Assembly (NCBI GenBank): GCA_001972305.1
Contig: BDDD01000045.1
Span: forward strand, 183,040 to 247,039
Length of the DNA: 64,000 nt
Direction: 5' to 3'
DNA from: Cephalotus follicularis
Lineage: Eukaryota > Streptophyta > Magnoliopsida > Oxalidales > Cephalotaceae
Shown here: positions 50,134 through 61,353 of the stretch, piece after piece
How the letters are laid out: each line of letters starts with the position of its first letter
Position numbering within the stretch: position 1 is the first letter of the stretch
The notes under the pieces: model-generated
Database searches by the model: none
Seen by the model: only the letters and a program-made list of their open reading frames with translations
What the model was told of the DNA's origin: nothing
Program-made: the position numbers and the translations under genes

Positions 50134-50814
50134 GCAAAGGTAATGAATACAGAAAACATGGAAATATCACAAATGAACAATACATAATAAAGGTTCGACT
50201 CTAAATTGTCCCCAGCATTTTGAAAAGGAAAGAAAAAAAAAGATTAACACTATCTAGCAAACTATGTCATGACAAGATGTAATGCACAATGAAATGCAAA
50301 AGAAAACACAAGTAAGTAATAAAAGAAATAAAGGGAAAAAAGTGAAGGTTAGTAGTCATGTGCCTTAGTATCTCTATGTGCATGGTTTCGACTTTACAAT
50401 GTCCTAGATGGCTGAGGTCCCCGAATCGTGCACCACTGACGCTCACTCTTGAGCTAGTATGGTACAATTCGAGCGAGGGATTTCGGGTGTCCACACAGAG
50501 GGTAACCCTCAAGAGAGCAACACTACTTAACTCGCTACTAATCCTAAGGAGTGGAAAGCCCAGCTGTAGAGCCTATGTGTGTGCATGTAAATTGCATTCA
50601 TGTGTGTAACGGGACATACATAAACTACAAAGCATAATAAAATATGTACAATAAAAAAAACAAATGTAAATAAACACATAAATAAATAAATAAAAGAATA
50701 AAGGTCATGAATAAATGAACACATGAATAAATCGGTAAAGACAACAAATATATTAAAATCAAATTTTCAAAAAAATAAAAATAAATAAAAATCATGGGAA
50801 GCATGGAATATCAC

Positions 50815-51487
50815 TAGGGTTGTTCACGGTTCGGCTTGGGACGGTTTTTTAAGAAAACCGAAACTGAACCAAACTATACGGTTTTTTTAAAACGAAAAAC
50901 CGAAACCGAACCGAACACTTACTGAAACTATATAAACCGGACCGAGAAAACCGGTTCGGTTCGGGATCACGGTTTTAGCCTTTGTATCATATCACAAAAT
51001 TAATAAAAATATGCCACAAATAAAAAAATACAATTAAAAAAAAACAGACTCAATTGTTATTATTACATAGTCTTCTAACAAACTTGTAGCCAACTACATA
51101 CCATGTTAACATAATAAAAACACAATAACAACACATAATAGCCTGCTAACATAATAAAAACACAAAACATCCTCTTGTAATGGCTTAATTAGATAAAATA
51201 ATTAGATGAGTGTATACTTCTTTTTTAATTTTGTGTTGGTGAGTGCAATAGAAGTATTGGATATATAATTATTAATTAGATATATAAAATTATAAAAATA
51301 ATATGTATAATAAATGAGGTACGGTTCAGTTTTACTGGGTTTTTCAACCTCACAAACCGAAACCGAACCGAACCGGACGGTTTTGCTATTTTTAAATCCG
51401 AAACCGAACCGTGGTCTTATAATACCGAACCAAATACACCGGTTTGGTTCGGTCTTTTGGTTTTTTCGGATCGTTTGCACAACCCTA
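50815..51487. mobile_element. hAT MITE with perfect 8 bp target duplication
   Basis: 673 bp. Ends TAGGGTTGTTCACGGTTCGG and, on the other strand, TAGGGTTGTGCAAACGATCC. AATATCAC stands directly outside both ends (50807-50814 and 51488-51495), and unit 1 of the surrounding duplication has one uninterrupted AATATCAC (about 50160), an empty-site equivalent. The arms are rich in ACCGAACCGAA/GGTTCGGT. No coding capacity. Confidence 0.9.
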
Positions 51488-51560
51488 AATATCACAAACA
51501 AACAAGACACAATATCAGGTAATTAATCAAGGCTTGACTCTCAAAATGTCCCCAGTGGAG

Positions 51561-52107
51561 TCATCAAGATGTTACATCGTATCTATCTTGGTGACCGACA
51601 CGTGCAGGTGACGAGAAAAGGGGTTTTTAAAGTTGTTCAAAAATCAATTTGAATAGAGTCACCACCAATCATTTTTATCTAGATGCGATTTGTCACATAT
51701 TTAATTTTATCAATTTAAAGAAAATGGTCTACGTTACCATACTTGAATTCGGGAGTACGGTTATTGTGGAGAATGTATTAGCACCCTCACGACACCTATC
51801 AGAAGACGGTACCTCTAATTACCAAGGTTGTGTCAGGTTTATTTAATTCCATGCAATTCATTTTTAAAAATACAAATACACATATACGACAAAATTCAAA
51901 GGAATGAAAATAAGGGAATAAATGCGAAAATGCATGTTGATAGTTGTAGTCGTAGTCTCAAGCTTATCGTTTACAGCATTGACAATGACTAGCGTTTTTT
52001 ATTTTAGCCTTCAAAGAATTTTACGAGACTTACACATGTGTTTGAAATGTAAAAAATCGTTGACTTCCAAATTGAAAAACCTATATGGCAACCTCCTAAA
52101 GATATAT
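51561..52107. other. Non-coding, probably LTR-element derived
   Basis: Contains GGTGACGAGAAAAGGGGTTT, ATTTTTATCTAGATGCGATT and TGGAGAATGTATTAGCACCC. I know similar blocks from plant gypsy (Tat-type) terminal regions, so a remnant is likely but not shown. A segment starting TTTTTTATTTTAGCCTTCAA (about 51985) recurs at about 53375. Confidence 0.45.
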
Positions 52108-53255
52108 TGTTTGCGGAATAAACAAAATATGAACTATGAAAAACTAAATAAGCATACAAGAACAACTTAAGCAATCAAGAACAACTAAAACAATTACACA
52201 AGTAATAAAGAGAGAGATTTAGAGAGATTGCAAACACGATTTTGGAGTGGTTCGGCTTAACTCTTGCCTACGCCCACTTTTCCCAAGGTAGCTCATTGAG
52301 TTTCCACTAGAAACCACTAGCACCCGTAAGAGCACCCTTTGATTTTGGCTTACGAGTGCAAATCAAAGAAAAACACATTACACTTGATTTTGGGTTTCAT
52401 GTGCAAATCAACTAAACACCTTATAAGGGTTCACTCCCCTCTTTACACAGAAAGATTTGTAATGAAGTTTTGTGTTTACAAAGTAATCTCTCAAAGGTTT
52501 GATATGAAAGTATTTGACCCACAAGCTTTTAAGGATTTGAAAGTGGAAGCTTTTGTCTCACTAAGTTCTTCTCTTTTGGTTTGAAAGTTGAAGTTGTTGA
52601 ACTCTAGTTCTTAGACTATGCAAAGATCTTTTTGATCTTGTTTCTTGGCTTGAATATATAGCTTTCTTTTGATTCTAGCCGTTGGTGAAGTTATTTAACC
52701 GTTAGAGTTATCTTGGAATTTGTTGCTTCAAAGTTGGATCTTTAAAACGCGATCAGTAATTTTTCTGCTGCGCAAAGCGTCGACGGTGTCGCATAAAGCG
52801 TCGACGCTTATGTTACCGTTATGCGTTTGAATTTAAAATTTCTCGCTCAGTCCGCTGGCGCTTTGATCTGGGTGTCGACTGTTTGGCATAAAGCGCTGAC
52901 GTTTTCCTTTGAGCGTCGCCACTTTGAGTTCCTTAATTGATTTTGCAAGTCACTGGTTTTATCCGCTGATACAAGCTCTTTAAGCGTCGACGACTTGGTC
53001 TAAACCGCTGACGCTTTTCATTAGACTGTCGACGCTTTAAGCAGCTTTGTTGGCCTTCGTTGTTTTGTCTTTAAGCGTTGATTTGCTCTCCTATTCTTGG
53101 CACAAAGCGCTGACGCTTGAATATCAATCGTCGACGCTTAGTCATGTTTCTGCACTTCTTTATTTTGTTTATTTTTTCTTGCACAGAAAGTAACAATGTT
53201 AAATGCAAATTTGTAATCATTAAAACTCAGGATTGAGACTAAAAGTCAACACAAA
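52108..53255. mobile_element. Candidate solo LTR with clustered GTCGAC motifs
   Basis: Starts TGTTTGCGGAATAAAC after TATAT (52103-52107); TATAT recurs at 53256-53260. It carries GAGTGGTTCGGC and TTGCCTACGCCCAC (about 52240-52275), phrases seen in long plant LTRs. The segment interrupts an older local repeat whose parts lie at 51985-52107 and from 53261, with another copy at 53375-53490. The end does not show a clean CA, and TATAT in AT-rich DNA is weak evidence, so the borders are tentative. Confidence 0.5.
52774..53142. repeat. Cluster of AAGCGTCGACGCTT-like palindromic motifs
   Basis: At least ten full or partial copies in 370 bp, for example at 52774, 52795, 52890, 52911, 52981, 53004, 53027, 53104 and 53128. 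Forms alternate between GCGTCGACGC and GCGCTGACGC. GC-rich islands in AT-rich surroundings. Confidence 0.85.
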
Positions 53256-53260
53256 TATAT

Positions 53261-53998
53261 CTCAAAAGCATTGTTACCACAATATCTTAAAATATACATA
53301 TCCTAGGATAATTAATTAATCAAATTTCAGTTAAAAGGTCAATATGTAATCTAAGCATGCAATTGACTAAGGATTATTTATTTTAGCCTTCAATGAACTT
53401 TTACGAAACTTGCATTATCTGTGTTTGAAACGAAAAGCTTATTGACCTCCGAACATATTTCGAAGATATTGTTACTACAATATCTCAAAATATATTCATC
53501 ATTGGATAATTAATTAATTCATTTTCAATTTTTTCAAATATACTTAATATTAAAAATTTCCTAGGATTCTACTACCACATGCATTTAAATCCCAAGAAAC
53601 CCCTCACCTCAAAATTTTGAAAGTAATGCCACTGCAAATATTTTTAAATTCCATCATCAGATAAATTAATTAACATAAGCAAATCAATAATTTCATTTTA
53701 CGCGTCTCATAAAGAAATTAATCCAAAATGTCATGGAAAAATACACATTTACATATCACGAACATATCAAAGAAAAGAATTTACCTCTTTGACGCTTCTT
53801 TAGCGATGTTGACAATTTGAACGAAACAAAATTATTTTAACAATAATAAACGTATAAAAAAAAAGATACACTTAGTATCGGATAAAAATAAACACATTAA
53901 TTATATAAAACATGATAGCAAAAGATTGGACTAAAACAAAAGTTGAGACTAAAATAAAAGTTCAAACCGTAACAAAGTACCTAAAACCCACTTAAAAC
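53261..53998. other. Non-coding, degenerate local repeats
   Basis: Repeats of the type ATTGTTAC.ACAATATCT followed by GGATAATTAATTAA occur at 53270 and 53475. No gene or known element. Confidence 0.55.
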
Positions 53999-54549
53999 TA
54001 TGGTCGGCAATTTGGGTCATGACACACGACCCGAATCTAAATCGACACGAAATAAATGGATTTTGGGTCAAGCTTAAATAGGTTCGGGTCAATTACTGGT
54101 TGACCCGTTTGACACGAATAATAAACAGGTCAATTTCGGGTCAACCTGCAAAACCCGAAATTAACACGATTATTAAACGAGTCACCTATATACCCGTTAA
54201 ACGGTAAATGGGTTTTGGATAATTGTAATGTTTGATGATATTTTAAATGTTGATGATGAATACGTTTGTTTAGAAATGTATGTAGTAGATGAATAATTGA
54301 ATATTAGAAATTGAAATATTTTTTTAAACAAGTCAAATCGGATTATAAACATGTTGACTCAAAATGACTCATTTAATAAACGGGTTACACGGGTCGTGTT
54401 GTGTCACCCGTTTATTAAATGGGTCGGGTTATGATTGATGTGTCTGACACGATTATTCAACAGATTGTGTTCGGGTTAACCTATTTATCGTTATACTCAT
54501 GTGTTGATACGACTCGTTTATGACCCGTCGACAAGAATTGTCAGCCCTA
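53999..54549. mobile_element. hAT-like MITE rich in GGGTC/GACCC
   Basis: 551 bp. Left end TATGGTCGGCAATTTGGGTC; right end on the other strand TAGGGCTGACAATTCTTGTC. Flanks CTTAAAAC (53991-53998) and CTTAAACC (54550-54557) agree in 7 of 8 bases. Similar in style to the 234 bp MITE in Copia-C1 gag. No coding capacity. Confidence 0.78.
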
Positions 54550-55080
54550 CTTAAACCAAAAGAATGATATTAAGTTAGAATACTGACTCAAAACAGCAAG
54601 CCCAAAAATTTGCTTTAGAGCCCAACATACAAGCCAAGACCCAAATAAAAAAATTCCAATTCAAACCTAATTGGGCCTAATGGCCAACAAACCAAGACCA
54701 GCCCACAAGTTCATACTGCATTAAACGTTTCCTCTTGCGTCTTTTTCCTTTGTCGTTTTAAGCCTTTTCATCATTCTTTTTCTTTATCTTTATAACCCTC
54801 TCACTCTCTTACCTCATCTCAAGCGCCCTCACTGTCTCTCTCTCTCTTTGTTAAACACCACCGACGGTTTCGCTGGCAATCGACACCGGTGAAGCCGCTG
54901 GTTTCGCCTCTCCATCTCTTCTCTATTTATTCTGTATTGTAGGCCATGATTCACACAAAACAAACAAAAGGAGAAACAAACGGTCATATAAAAAGAAACC
55001 CCAAAATGATCGAAAACACCGAAGACGGCTCGAAGGTCCACGGATCTGGACTCGAGGATGGTGGACCGGTGTTTCGTGGA
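54550..55080. other. Non-coding, with CT-rich tract
   Basis: Contains a CT-rich stretch at 54790-54850 (CTCTCACTCTCTTACC, GTCTCTCTCTCTC). Short frames on both strands show no domain. Confidence 0.5.
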
Positions 55081-55930
55081 GGTTTTTGGCATCTGGTTTG
55101 CTGAGAGGGGTTCGGTTTTGCCTCAGGGAGTTGAGAGTGTCGATGATGACTGGCATTTGTGACAGTGGGGGTGGGGTACAAAAATGGTGGCTGTAGTGCA
55201 TTTTTGACAGTGGGGTTTGGGTACTTGTGGTTGTGTGTGTTTAGGCTTGGTTATTTGGATGCTTAAGGTGGCTGTGTGAAGGTGGGTTGGATATTTTGGG
55301 GGGCTGTTTTGAGGTAGTGGCAGTGGACTTGGTTGTGGGTTCGCGTGTTTGAGACCACGGTTTTGTGGGTGGTGCATTTGGTGGTCCTGGCATTTTGCTG
55401 TGTGTGACAGTTTTCCGAGCTGGTCTGGTGGTTTTCGGGGGTTGTGGAGTTTCGGTTTTGGTGTTTGAGGCTGATTTGTGGGTGGTTCGGTTGTGTTCGG
55501 GGCAGGGGTTGTGTGGGTCTGGTGGGCTCGACTTCAACGGCGAAGGTAAACCTAATACTTCGGGTCTGATTTCTGGTTTTGATTTTCGTTTTTTCCTCTG
55601 TTTTTGGTTTTTGGATTTGTGTGGTGTGAGTATTTGTGAGGGGGCTGGTGGTGTGCGTGTTGGTGTGTGGCAGAGGATGAGGGAATGGGTTTTGGGTGAG
55701 GATATGGCGGTGTATGTGTGGTGAGCTTGGGTAGCAGGGTATGGAATGTCTGAGCAGTGTAATGTGAAGTGTAGGTTGAAGGTGTAGTGGTAACTCGGAT
55801 AATTTGGTAATGGAGGTGGTAGCTTCTTGGTGTTATAGGGACTGTCTTTTGGGTATGTATTTGGCTTATTGGTTTTTAGGGTTTGATTGTTTGTTGGTTT
55901 TTTGTTGCAGGTGTTGTTGTTGAATGTGTG
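55081..55930. other. GT-rich, strongly strand-biased tract
   Basis: The plus strand is dominated by G and T (GTTTTGTGGGTGGTGCATTT, GGTTGTGGAGTTTCGG). Because of this bias long frames stay open on both strands: a 263-codon Pro/Thr/His-rich frame on minus (55241-56032) and a 119-codon Gly/Val-rich frame on plus (55365-55724). I recognise no domain in either. Confidence 0.65.
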
Positions 55931-56225
55931 TAGTGAAAAATGAAGCAGAAAGGAGAAGCAGTTACCTCTTACTTCTATTGCTTTTTCTACCGGTTGATGT
56001 GTTCTCTGATTGTGTTGTTCTTGTCTGGACACTGTAGCACTATTTATAGGGTTTTAGGTTTAGGGTTCGTGGGATTTTTGGGGGGAATTCTATGTGGTGA
56101 ATTCAAGGCCAATTGGAGGTCCATTTGTTGGCTTCTGCACGCACCTGTGTCCTTTTTTTTAAATCCTGATTCAGAGTAGAGAAGGACGATGAACAGCATT
56201 TGTCTTTTGTTTTTTTATATATTAT
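55931..56225. other. Non-coding flank of Copia-J
   Basis: No feature recognised apart from a T-run near the LTR. Confidence 0.5.
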
Positions 56226-56467
56226 TTTAAAAGAATTCAAACATGAATAATGAATTACTATTCGAATAACCAAACACTATTCTAACGATCAAATACTAAT
56301 TCAAGAACTTCTAAACTCTTATAAATAGGAATGTAATGTTAAGAAGAAATAAATGAATTTATAATAAAAAAAACTCTTATTATCTTTTATTTTCTCTCTC
56401 AATTTTTTTTTTGAATCTCTTTATAGTATAATCTTTTTTTGTAAATTAATCCAAAAAATTTATAACA
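56226..56467 (+). repeat. Copia-J 5' LTR
   Basis: Shares with the 3' LTR the blocks CAAACATGAATA.TGAATTAC, AAATAGGAATGTAATGTTAA and GAATCTCTTTATAGTATAAT. Confidence 0.85.
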
Positions 56468-56519
56468 CGTTATCAACACAAGATTTTATTCAACTGAGAT
56501 TTGAGGTAATTTGAATTAG

Positions 56520-56524
<5 letters not shown>

Positions 56525-56550
<26 letters not shown>
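56525..56550. repeat. (TA)n microsatellite
   Basis: About 13 TA units in the Copia-J leader. Confidence 0.85.
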
Positions 56551-57015
56551 ACAAAGATTAATGGTTCCACTGATTGGTCGACGTACTGTTTATGTGTAGA
56601 AACGTATATTATATGTATATATATATAAAATAAAATTTCGCGTTTTCATATTTCGTACGGAGTACCGACAGCGTACGAAAACGTATGTCTCATTTATTAC
56701 TTTAATGTGTTACTTATCTGTGTGGATCACTATATACGTGGTGTGAAACATTATTATGATTTATTGTTATTGAGTTACTATTTGTCTACTGGAATTGCCT
56801 GAGACTTAGTGGGAACCTATATATTTAATATCTAACGGTATCACCTTACGATGTATAGGTGAGAACCTGTTTACTGCTTTATATATTTACATTATTTGCG
56901 TTATGATCAATTTTAATTATTGCAATTATCTAACATTTGATATATTTAATAATGTAAGTAAGGATATTATCATATATCTATATATATTTCATCTTGAAAA
57001 CGATTATCAAACTTT

Positions 57016-57180
57016 GAGGTGGTGACTTAGTGGTAGGAAGCCGCTCGTTCATACATGAGGTCCGGCGTTCGAGTCTCGGCAAGCCCCATTATGCTCAAGT
57101 GGTCTCATGCCCTGATTAAATCGGGGAAAAGTGAGCGTGACTTATGATTGCAGTAATGAGGTCCCAAAATTTTTTTATTT
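57016..57180 (+). mobile_element. tRNA-derived SINE in Copia-J leader
   Basis: A box A-like TGACTTAGTGG (57023-57033) and a box B-like GCGTTCGAGTC (57065-57075) are about 40 bp apart, the arrangement of an internal RNA polymerase III promoter. A tRNA-unrelated body follows and the unit ends in a T-rich tail (TTTTTTTATTT). It stands in otherwise non-coding leader before the gag ATG at 57228. It cannot fold as a full tRNA from what I can see, so SINE is preferred over a tRNA gene. No clear flanking duplication. Confidence 0.65.
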
Positions 57181-57227
57181 ACTATGCTCAAATGACATTT
57201 ATTTTTATCTTTTGATTCAGTATAAAA

Positions 57228-58274
57228 ATGGCAAACATTGAAAATCGGAAATTCATTGCTCTTGATGGGTACTTGACGTGAAACTGCATTTGAGTGCTAA
57301 GAAATTGAGGCACACAATTGATGAAGATAATGCAGCATCAAATGAGGAACGCGCCACTGCGCTGATTTTCCTAAGGTATCATATTGATGATGGCCTGAAA
57401 TATGAATATTTAACTGTTGAAAATCTACTTGAATTATGGTAAAACCTAAATGATAAGTTTGAACACTTGAAAGCTGTTATATTGCCAAAGGCATTGAATA
57501 ATTGGTCACAGTTACGATTTCAGGATTTTAAAACAGTTTCGGAATATAATTCCACGTTGTTCAAAATTGTATCACAATTAAAGATGTGTAGTGAAGTTAT
57601 CACCGAGGATATGTTGCTGAAGAAAACATATCGAACATTTCATGCATCCAATATGTTACTCCAACAACAGTATAGGTTGCACGGGTTCACAAAATATCGT
57701 GAACTAATTGGATCTCTTCTTATTGCGGAGCAAAATAATGAATTACTCTTGCAAAATCATGAGTCGTCCGACTGGTTCAGCCCCTTTACCAGAGGTAAAT
57801 GCAACCTCGTCAGAATTTAGAAGACGAGGAAGAGTAAGAGGGCGTGGACGAGGACATGGAAGAGGACGTGGTAGTGGAGGAAATCAAAATTTATCGGGGC
57901 CACGTAATAAGAATAGCATGAAATGGCAAAATCCTGATACAAAACAACGTCAAAAGTGGCGCAATCCTGGACAATCCAGTAAGGATGAACAAACCCAAAA
58001 TAAAAAGGGTAATTGCAACCGATGTGGTATGGAAGGTCATTGGTACCGTGCTTGTCGCATATCGAAGCATTGTGTCGACTTATATCAAGCTTCTCTAAAA
58101 GAGAATGACAAACGAATTGAAACAAATTTTATAGGTCATTGTGACCCTTTGGAAACTACGCAATCAGACTTTGGTTCAATGGGTATAACCCATTTGGACA
58201 TTACTGATTTTGTAACTGATCCAAACGAGAAAATGAATCAAGTGATTGTCGACGAAGACTTCCATCTCGGTTGA
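57228..58274 (+). pseudogene. Copia-J gag
   Basis: Starts MANIENRKFIALDGYLT, then TGA. Following frames give a copia gag: HTIDEDNAASNEERATALIF, YHIDDGLKYEYLTVENLLEL, WSQLRFQDFKTVSEYNSTLF, and in 57708-58274 GRVRGRGRGHGRGRGSGG with a perfect zinc knuckle CNRCGMEGHWYRAC. Two overlapping frames share 57708-57820, so a frameshift joins them. It belongs to a lineage with GMEGHW-type knuckles and a long acidic tail, unlike the GHTIDYC type of the C elements. Confidence 0.87.
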
Positions 58275-58379
58275 TGTTATGTGTTATTGTTTTAATGTTT
58301 ATCACTTTTTGAATAAAGTACTTATGAAGTTAAATATAACATAGTTATATTTATTAACATGTGTGTTTTTATCTATAGA

Positions 58380-59130
58380 TCATCATACAATGGATATTGG
58401 AGATATATGCATAGCTGACAGTGCAACAACACACACAATACTCTAGAGTGAAAAATATTTTTCACATTTAATAATAGCAAATGCTAATGTTGGAACAATT
58501 TCTGGTATATCAGACCTAATTGAAGGTTCTGAGATGACCAGCTTTGTGTTATCAAATGGAACACAAATGCGCATCACAGATGCTTTATATTCGACAATGT
58601 CTAGAAGAAACTTGCTTAGTTTCAAAGATATTCGCCAAAATGATTATCATATTGAAACCACAAATGAAAATGGCAAAAAATATCTTTATATCACTGGTAA
58701 TGCTTCCGACCGAAAGTAAATATTGGAGAAACTCCTTGGGCTTTCTTCTGGGCTATACATTATGAAAATTAGAGCAATTGAATCTCATAATGTTGTGGAT
58801 TCAAAAGTCATAGACTTAAAAGGGTTCATGATTTAGCATGAACTGCTAGGCCACACAGGTGTGACAATGATACGTCGAATCATTGAAAGTTCACATGGTC
58901 ATCCACTTAAAAAGCAGAAAATGCTATTGAATAATGAGAACTATTACGTTGCTTGTTCGCAAAGAAAACTCATTACAAGACCATCTACAACAAAAGTGGT
59001 TATAGAATCTCCAAAATTCTTAGAGAGAATTCAAGGAGATATTTGTGGACCGATTAGTCCACCATCTGGACTATTTCGGTATTTCATGGTCTTAATAGAT
59101 GTATCGACAAGATGGTCTCATGTATGCTTT
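58380..59130 (+). pseudogene. Copia-J protease and GAG-pre-integrase
   Basis: The protease motif is ADSATTHTIL, in which DSA replaces DSG; to my knowledge this is usual in this lineage. It continues to MRITDALYSTMSRRNLLSFK, then HELLGHTGVTMIRRIIES, CSQRKLITRPSTTK and the integrase start FLERIQGDICGPISPPSGLF with the first Asp, ending VSTRWSHV at about 59127. Two in-frame stops. Confidence 0.83.
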
Positions 59131-59400
59131 AACCCCTTTCTGTTATTGTTTTGTTTTACTCAATTTTAGCTTTAGCTACTACCTTATACACTAAAGTTAT
59201 GTCTTTTATAATGATTAGATGTTATATGCTCTGCTCTAATCTTAGTATATTTATTTAGTTGTAATTTAGTCCGTGGGCTGGACAAATTTATTTCTTTGAT
59301 TCAGGTTCAGTTGATAAGGAGTAAGGTAGTTATTATCTAGTCCTAATCTATAGGAAGAGTGGGGTGGTGTACTAAACCCTGAAATAATATTAACCCAAGA
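59128..59400 (+). other. Non-coding replacement of the Copia-J integrase core
   Basis: Where the rest of the integrase core is expected there are about 270 bp of T-rich non-coding sequence. It begins GTATGCTTTAACC directly after SHV and contains TTCTTTGATTCAG, so it looks intron-like, but a deletion filled by foreign sequence is more likely. Confidence 0.6.
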
Positions 59401-61206
59401 CAATGTGTTATTTCCAGAACCCACATTGACTCCAGAGATAGTACAAAGCCCTGAAGAGGCTATGAGATTTCAAAATCAAGAAGTCTCGATTAATTATGCA
59501 CATAATGATCAAATATGGAATCGAGATGAGATTATAGTTAATGACAAATTTGCCCATGTCGTTGCATTGGATATTACAAATCCTGTTATGGATCCTGAAC
59601 CATAAAGTGTTGAACAATGTCAACGAAGAAATGATTGGCCAAAATGGAAAGATGCAATACAAGCAGAGTTGCAATCTTTGTCCAAACGAGAAGTATTTGG
59701 ATCAATAATTCAAACACCAAGTGGTGTTACCCCTGTTGGATTCAGATGGATATTTGTTCAAAAACAAAATGAGAAAAATAAAATTGTGAGATACAAAGTA
59801 AGGATTTGTAGGTCAAGGCTTCTCACAAAGACCAGGTATTGATTATTAGGAAACATATTCTTCAGTTATGGATGGAATCACTTTTCGATTCCTAATTAGT
59901 ATGGCTGCTTCGAACGGACTTGAAACTCGTCTTATGGACGTAGTAACAGCATACTTATATGGATCACTTGATAGTGACATATACATGAGAATTCCTGATG
60001 GATTTAAAATTCCTGAATCGAACAAATCTCGCCACATGTATTCAATTAAGCTACAACGTTCGTTGTATGGATTGAAACAATCTGGTCGAATGTGGTACAA
60101 TCGACTAAGTGAATATTTAATCAAAGAAGGGTATACAGATGATCAAATATGTCAATGTATTTTTTATCAAAAAATCTAACGATGGATTTGCTATTATTGC
60201 AGTATATGTGGATGATTTAAATCTTATAAGTACTTTTGAGGAACTTACAAAGACTGCAACCTATTTAAAAAGTGAGTTTGAAATGAAAGATCTTGGAAAA
60301 ATAAAGTTTTGTCTTGGTATACAGGTGAATCACATATCATCTGGGATCTTCATTCATCAATCCACATACACTGAAAAGGTTCTTAGTCGATTCAACATGG
60401 ACAAAGCTTATCCTCTAAGCACTCCAATGGTAGTTCGATCTCTTGATGTCAAGAAGGATCCATTTCGTCCTCAAGAAGAAGGAGAAGAAATCATTGGACC
60501 TGAAGTTCCTTATCTTAGCGCAATTGGAGTACTATTGTATCTTACAAATTGCACAAGACCTGATATTGCATTCTCTGTCAATTTACTAGCAAGATATAGC
60601 TCTACACCAACGAGAAGGCACTGAAATAGAATTAAGCATATAATGCGCTATCTACGTGGAAGCACTGATATGGGTATATTTTATCCAAGGGGTACGAAAT
60701 CAATATTGATTGGATATGCTGATGCTGGATACTTATCTGATCCACATAAAGCAAGGTCACAAACCGGTTATGTCTTTACCTTTTGTGACACTGTTATATC
60801 ACGGCGATCAACAAAACAGACAATGACAGCAACTTCTTCAAATCATTCAGAGACCCTTGCAATTCATGAAGCAAGCCGAGAATGTATATGGTTGAGATCA
60901 ATGATTCAACATATACAAGAATCTTGTGGACTATCTTCGATTAGAAATAATCCCACTGTAATATATGAAGATAATGTTGCTTGCATCACATAACTCAGAG
61001 GAGGATATATCAAGGGTGATCGAACGAAACATATTTCACCAAAATTCTTCTACACCCATGAGCTTCAGAAAAATGGTGATATTGATGTATAACAAATCCG
61101 ATCAAGTGACAATTTAACGGATTTATTTACGAAGACATTACCAGGTACTACATTCAAGAAGCTCAGACATAATATTGGGATGCGTCAGATTAAAGATCTT
61201 CATTAA
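59401..61206 (+). pseudogene. Copia-J reverse transcriptase and RNase H
   Basis: Frames 59405-60179 and 60139-60624 give the reverse transcriptase: GVTPVGFRWIFVQKQNEKNK, LMDVVTAYLYGSLDSDIYM, LYGLKQSGRMWYNRL, then an intact YVDD (IIAVYVDDLNLIST) and [17 protein letters not shown]. RNase H is in 60643-60993: DAGYLSDPHKARSQTGYVF, SRRSTKQTMTATSSNHSE and VIYEDNVACIT, followed by stop. The tail KHISPKFFYTHELQ and LTDLFTKTLPGTTF runs to 61206. VNLLARYS and DNLTDLFTK suit the same lineage. Small frameshifts and stops, fewer than in gag. Confidence 0.9.
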
Positions 61207-61353
61207 TACAGTTCAAGAACTTATGAAGTTTTGTTTCAGGGGGAGACTGTACTCTTTTTCCTTCGCAAAGGTTTTTATCCCAATGGGTTTTTCCTAGTAA
61301 GGTTTTAACGAGGCAGTCATAGTAATATGAAATAGAAATTCAATGGGAGGTAT

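Larger units (their letters stand above)
49781..51560. repeat. Diverged tandem duplication, second copy split by a hAT MITE
   Basis: Unit 1 (about 49781-50340) and unit 2 (about 50385-51560) share an ordered series of landmarks: GGCTTCGACT/GGTTTCGACT, GTCCTA.ATGG, a GAGCTCATGCATGAATGCA/GAGCCTATGTGTGTGCATG stretch, CATGGGAAGCAT, AAATATCACAAA.AAACAA, and AAGG.T.GACTCT.AA..TGTCCCCAG at 50191 and 51530. Removing the MITE (50815-51487) makes unit 2 similar in length to unit 1. The TGTCCCCAG end reminds me of sequences bordering plant Tat/Ogre-type gypsy LTRs, which is only a suggestion. Confidence 0.6.

Noticed and set aside
55365-55724. 119-codon plus-strand Gly/Val-rich frame
   Set aside because: Same biased tract; composition explains it.
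55241-56032. 263-codon minus-strand open frame
   Set aside because: Low-complexity Pro/Thr/His/Lys composition over a GT-biased tract, with an equally open frame on the other strand. No domain signature or gene-like start context.
57016-57180. Functional tRNA gene
   Set aside because: Box A and B are present but degenerate, no convincing acceptor stem is visible, and the tail is SINE-like.
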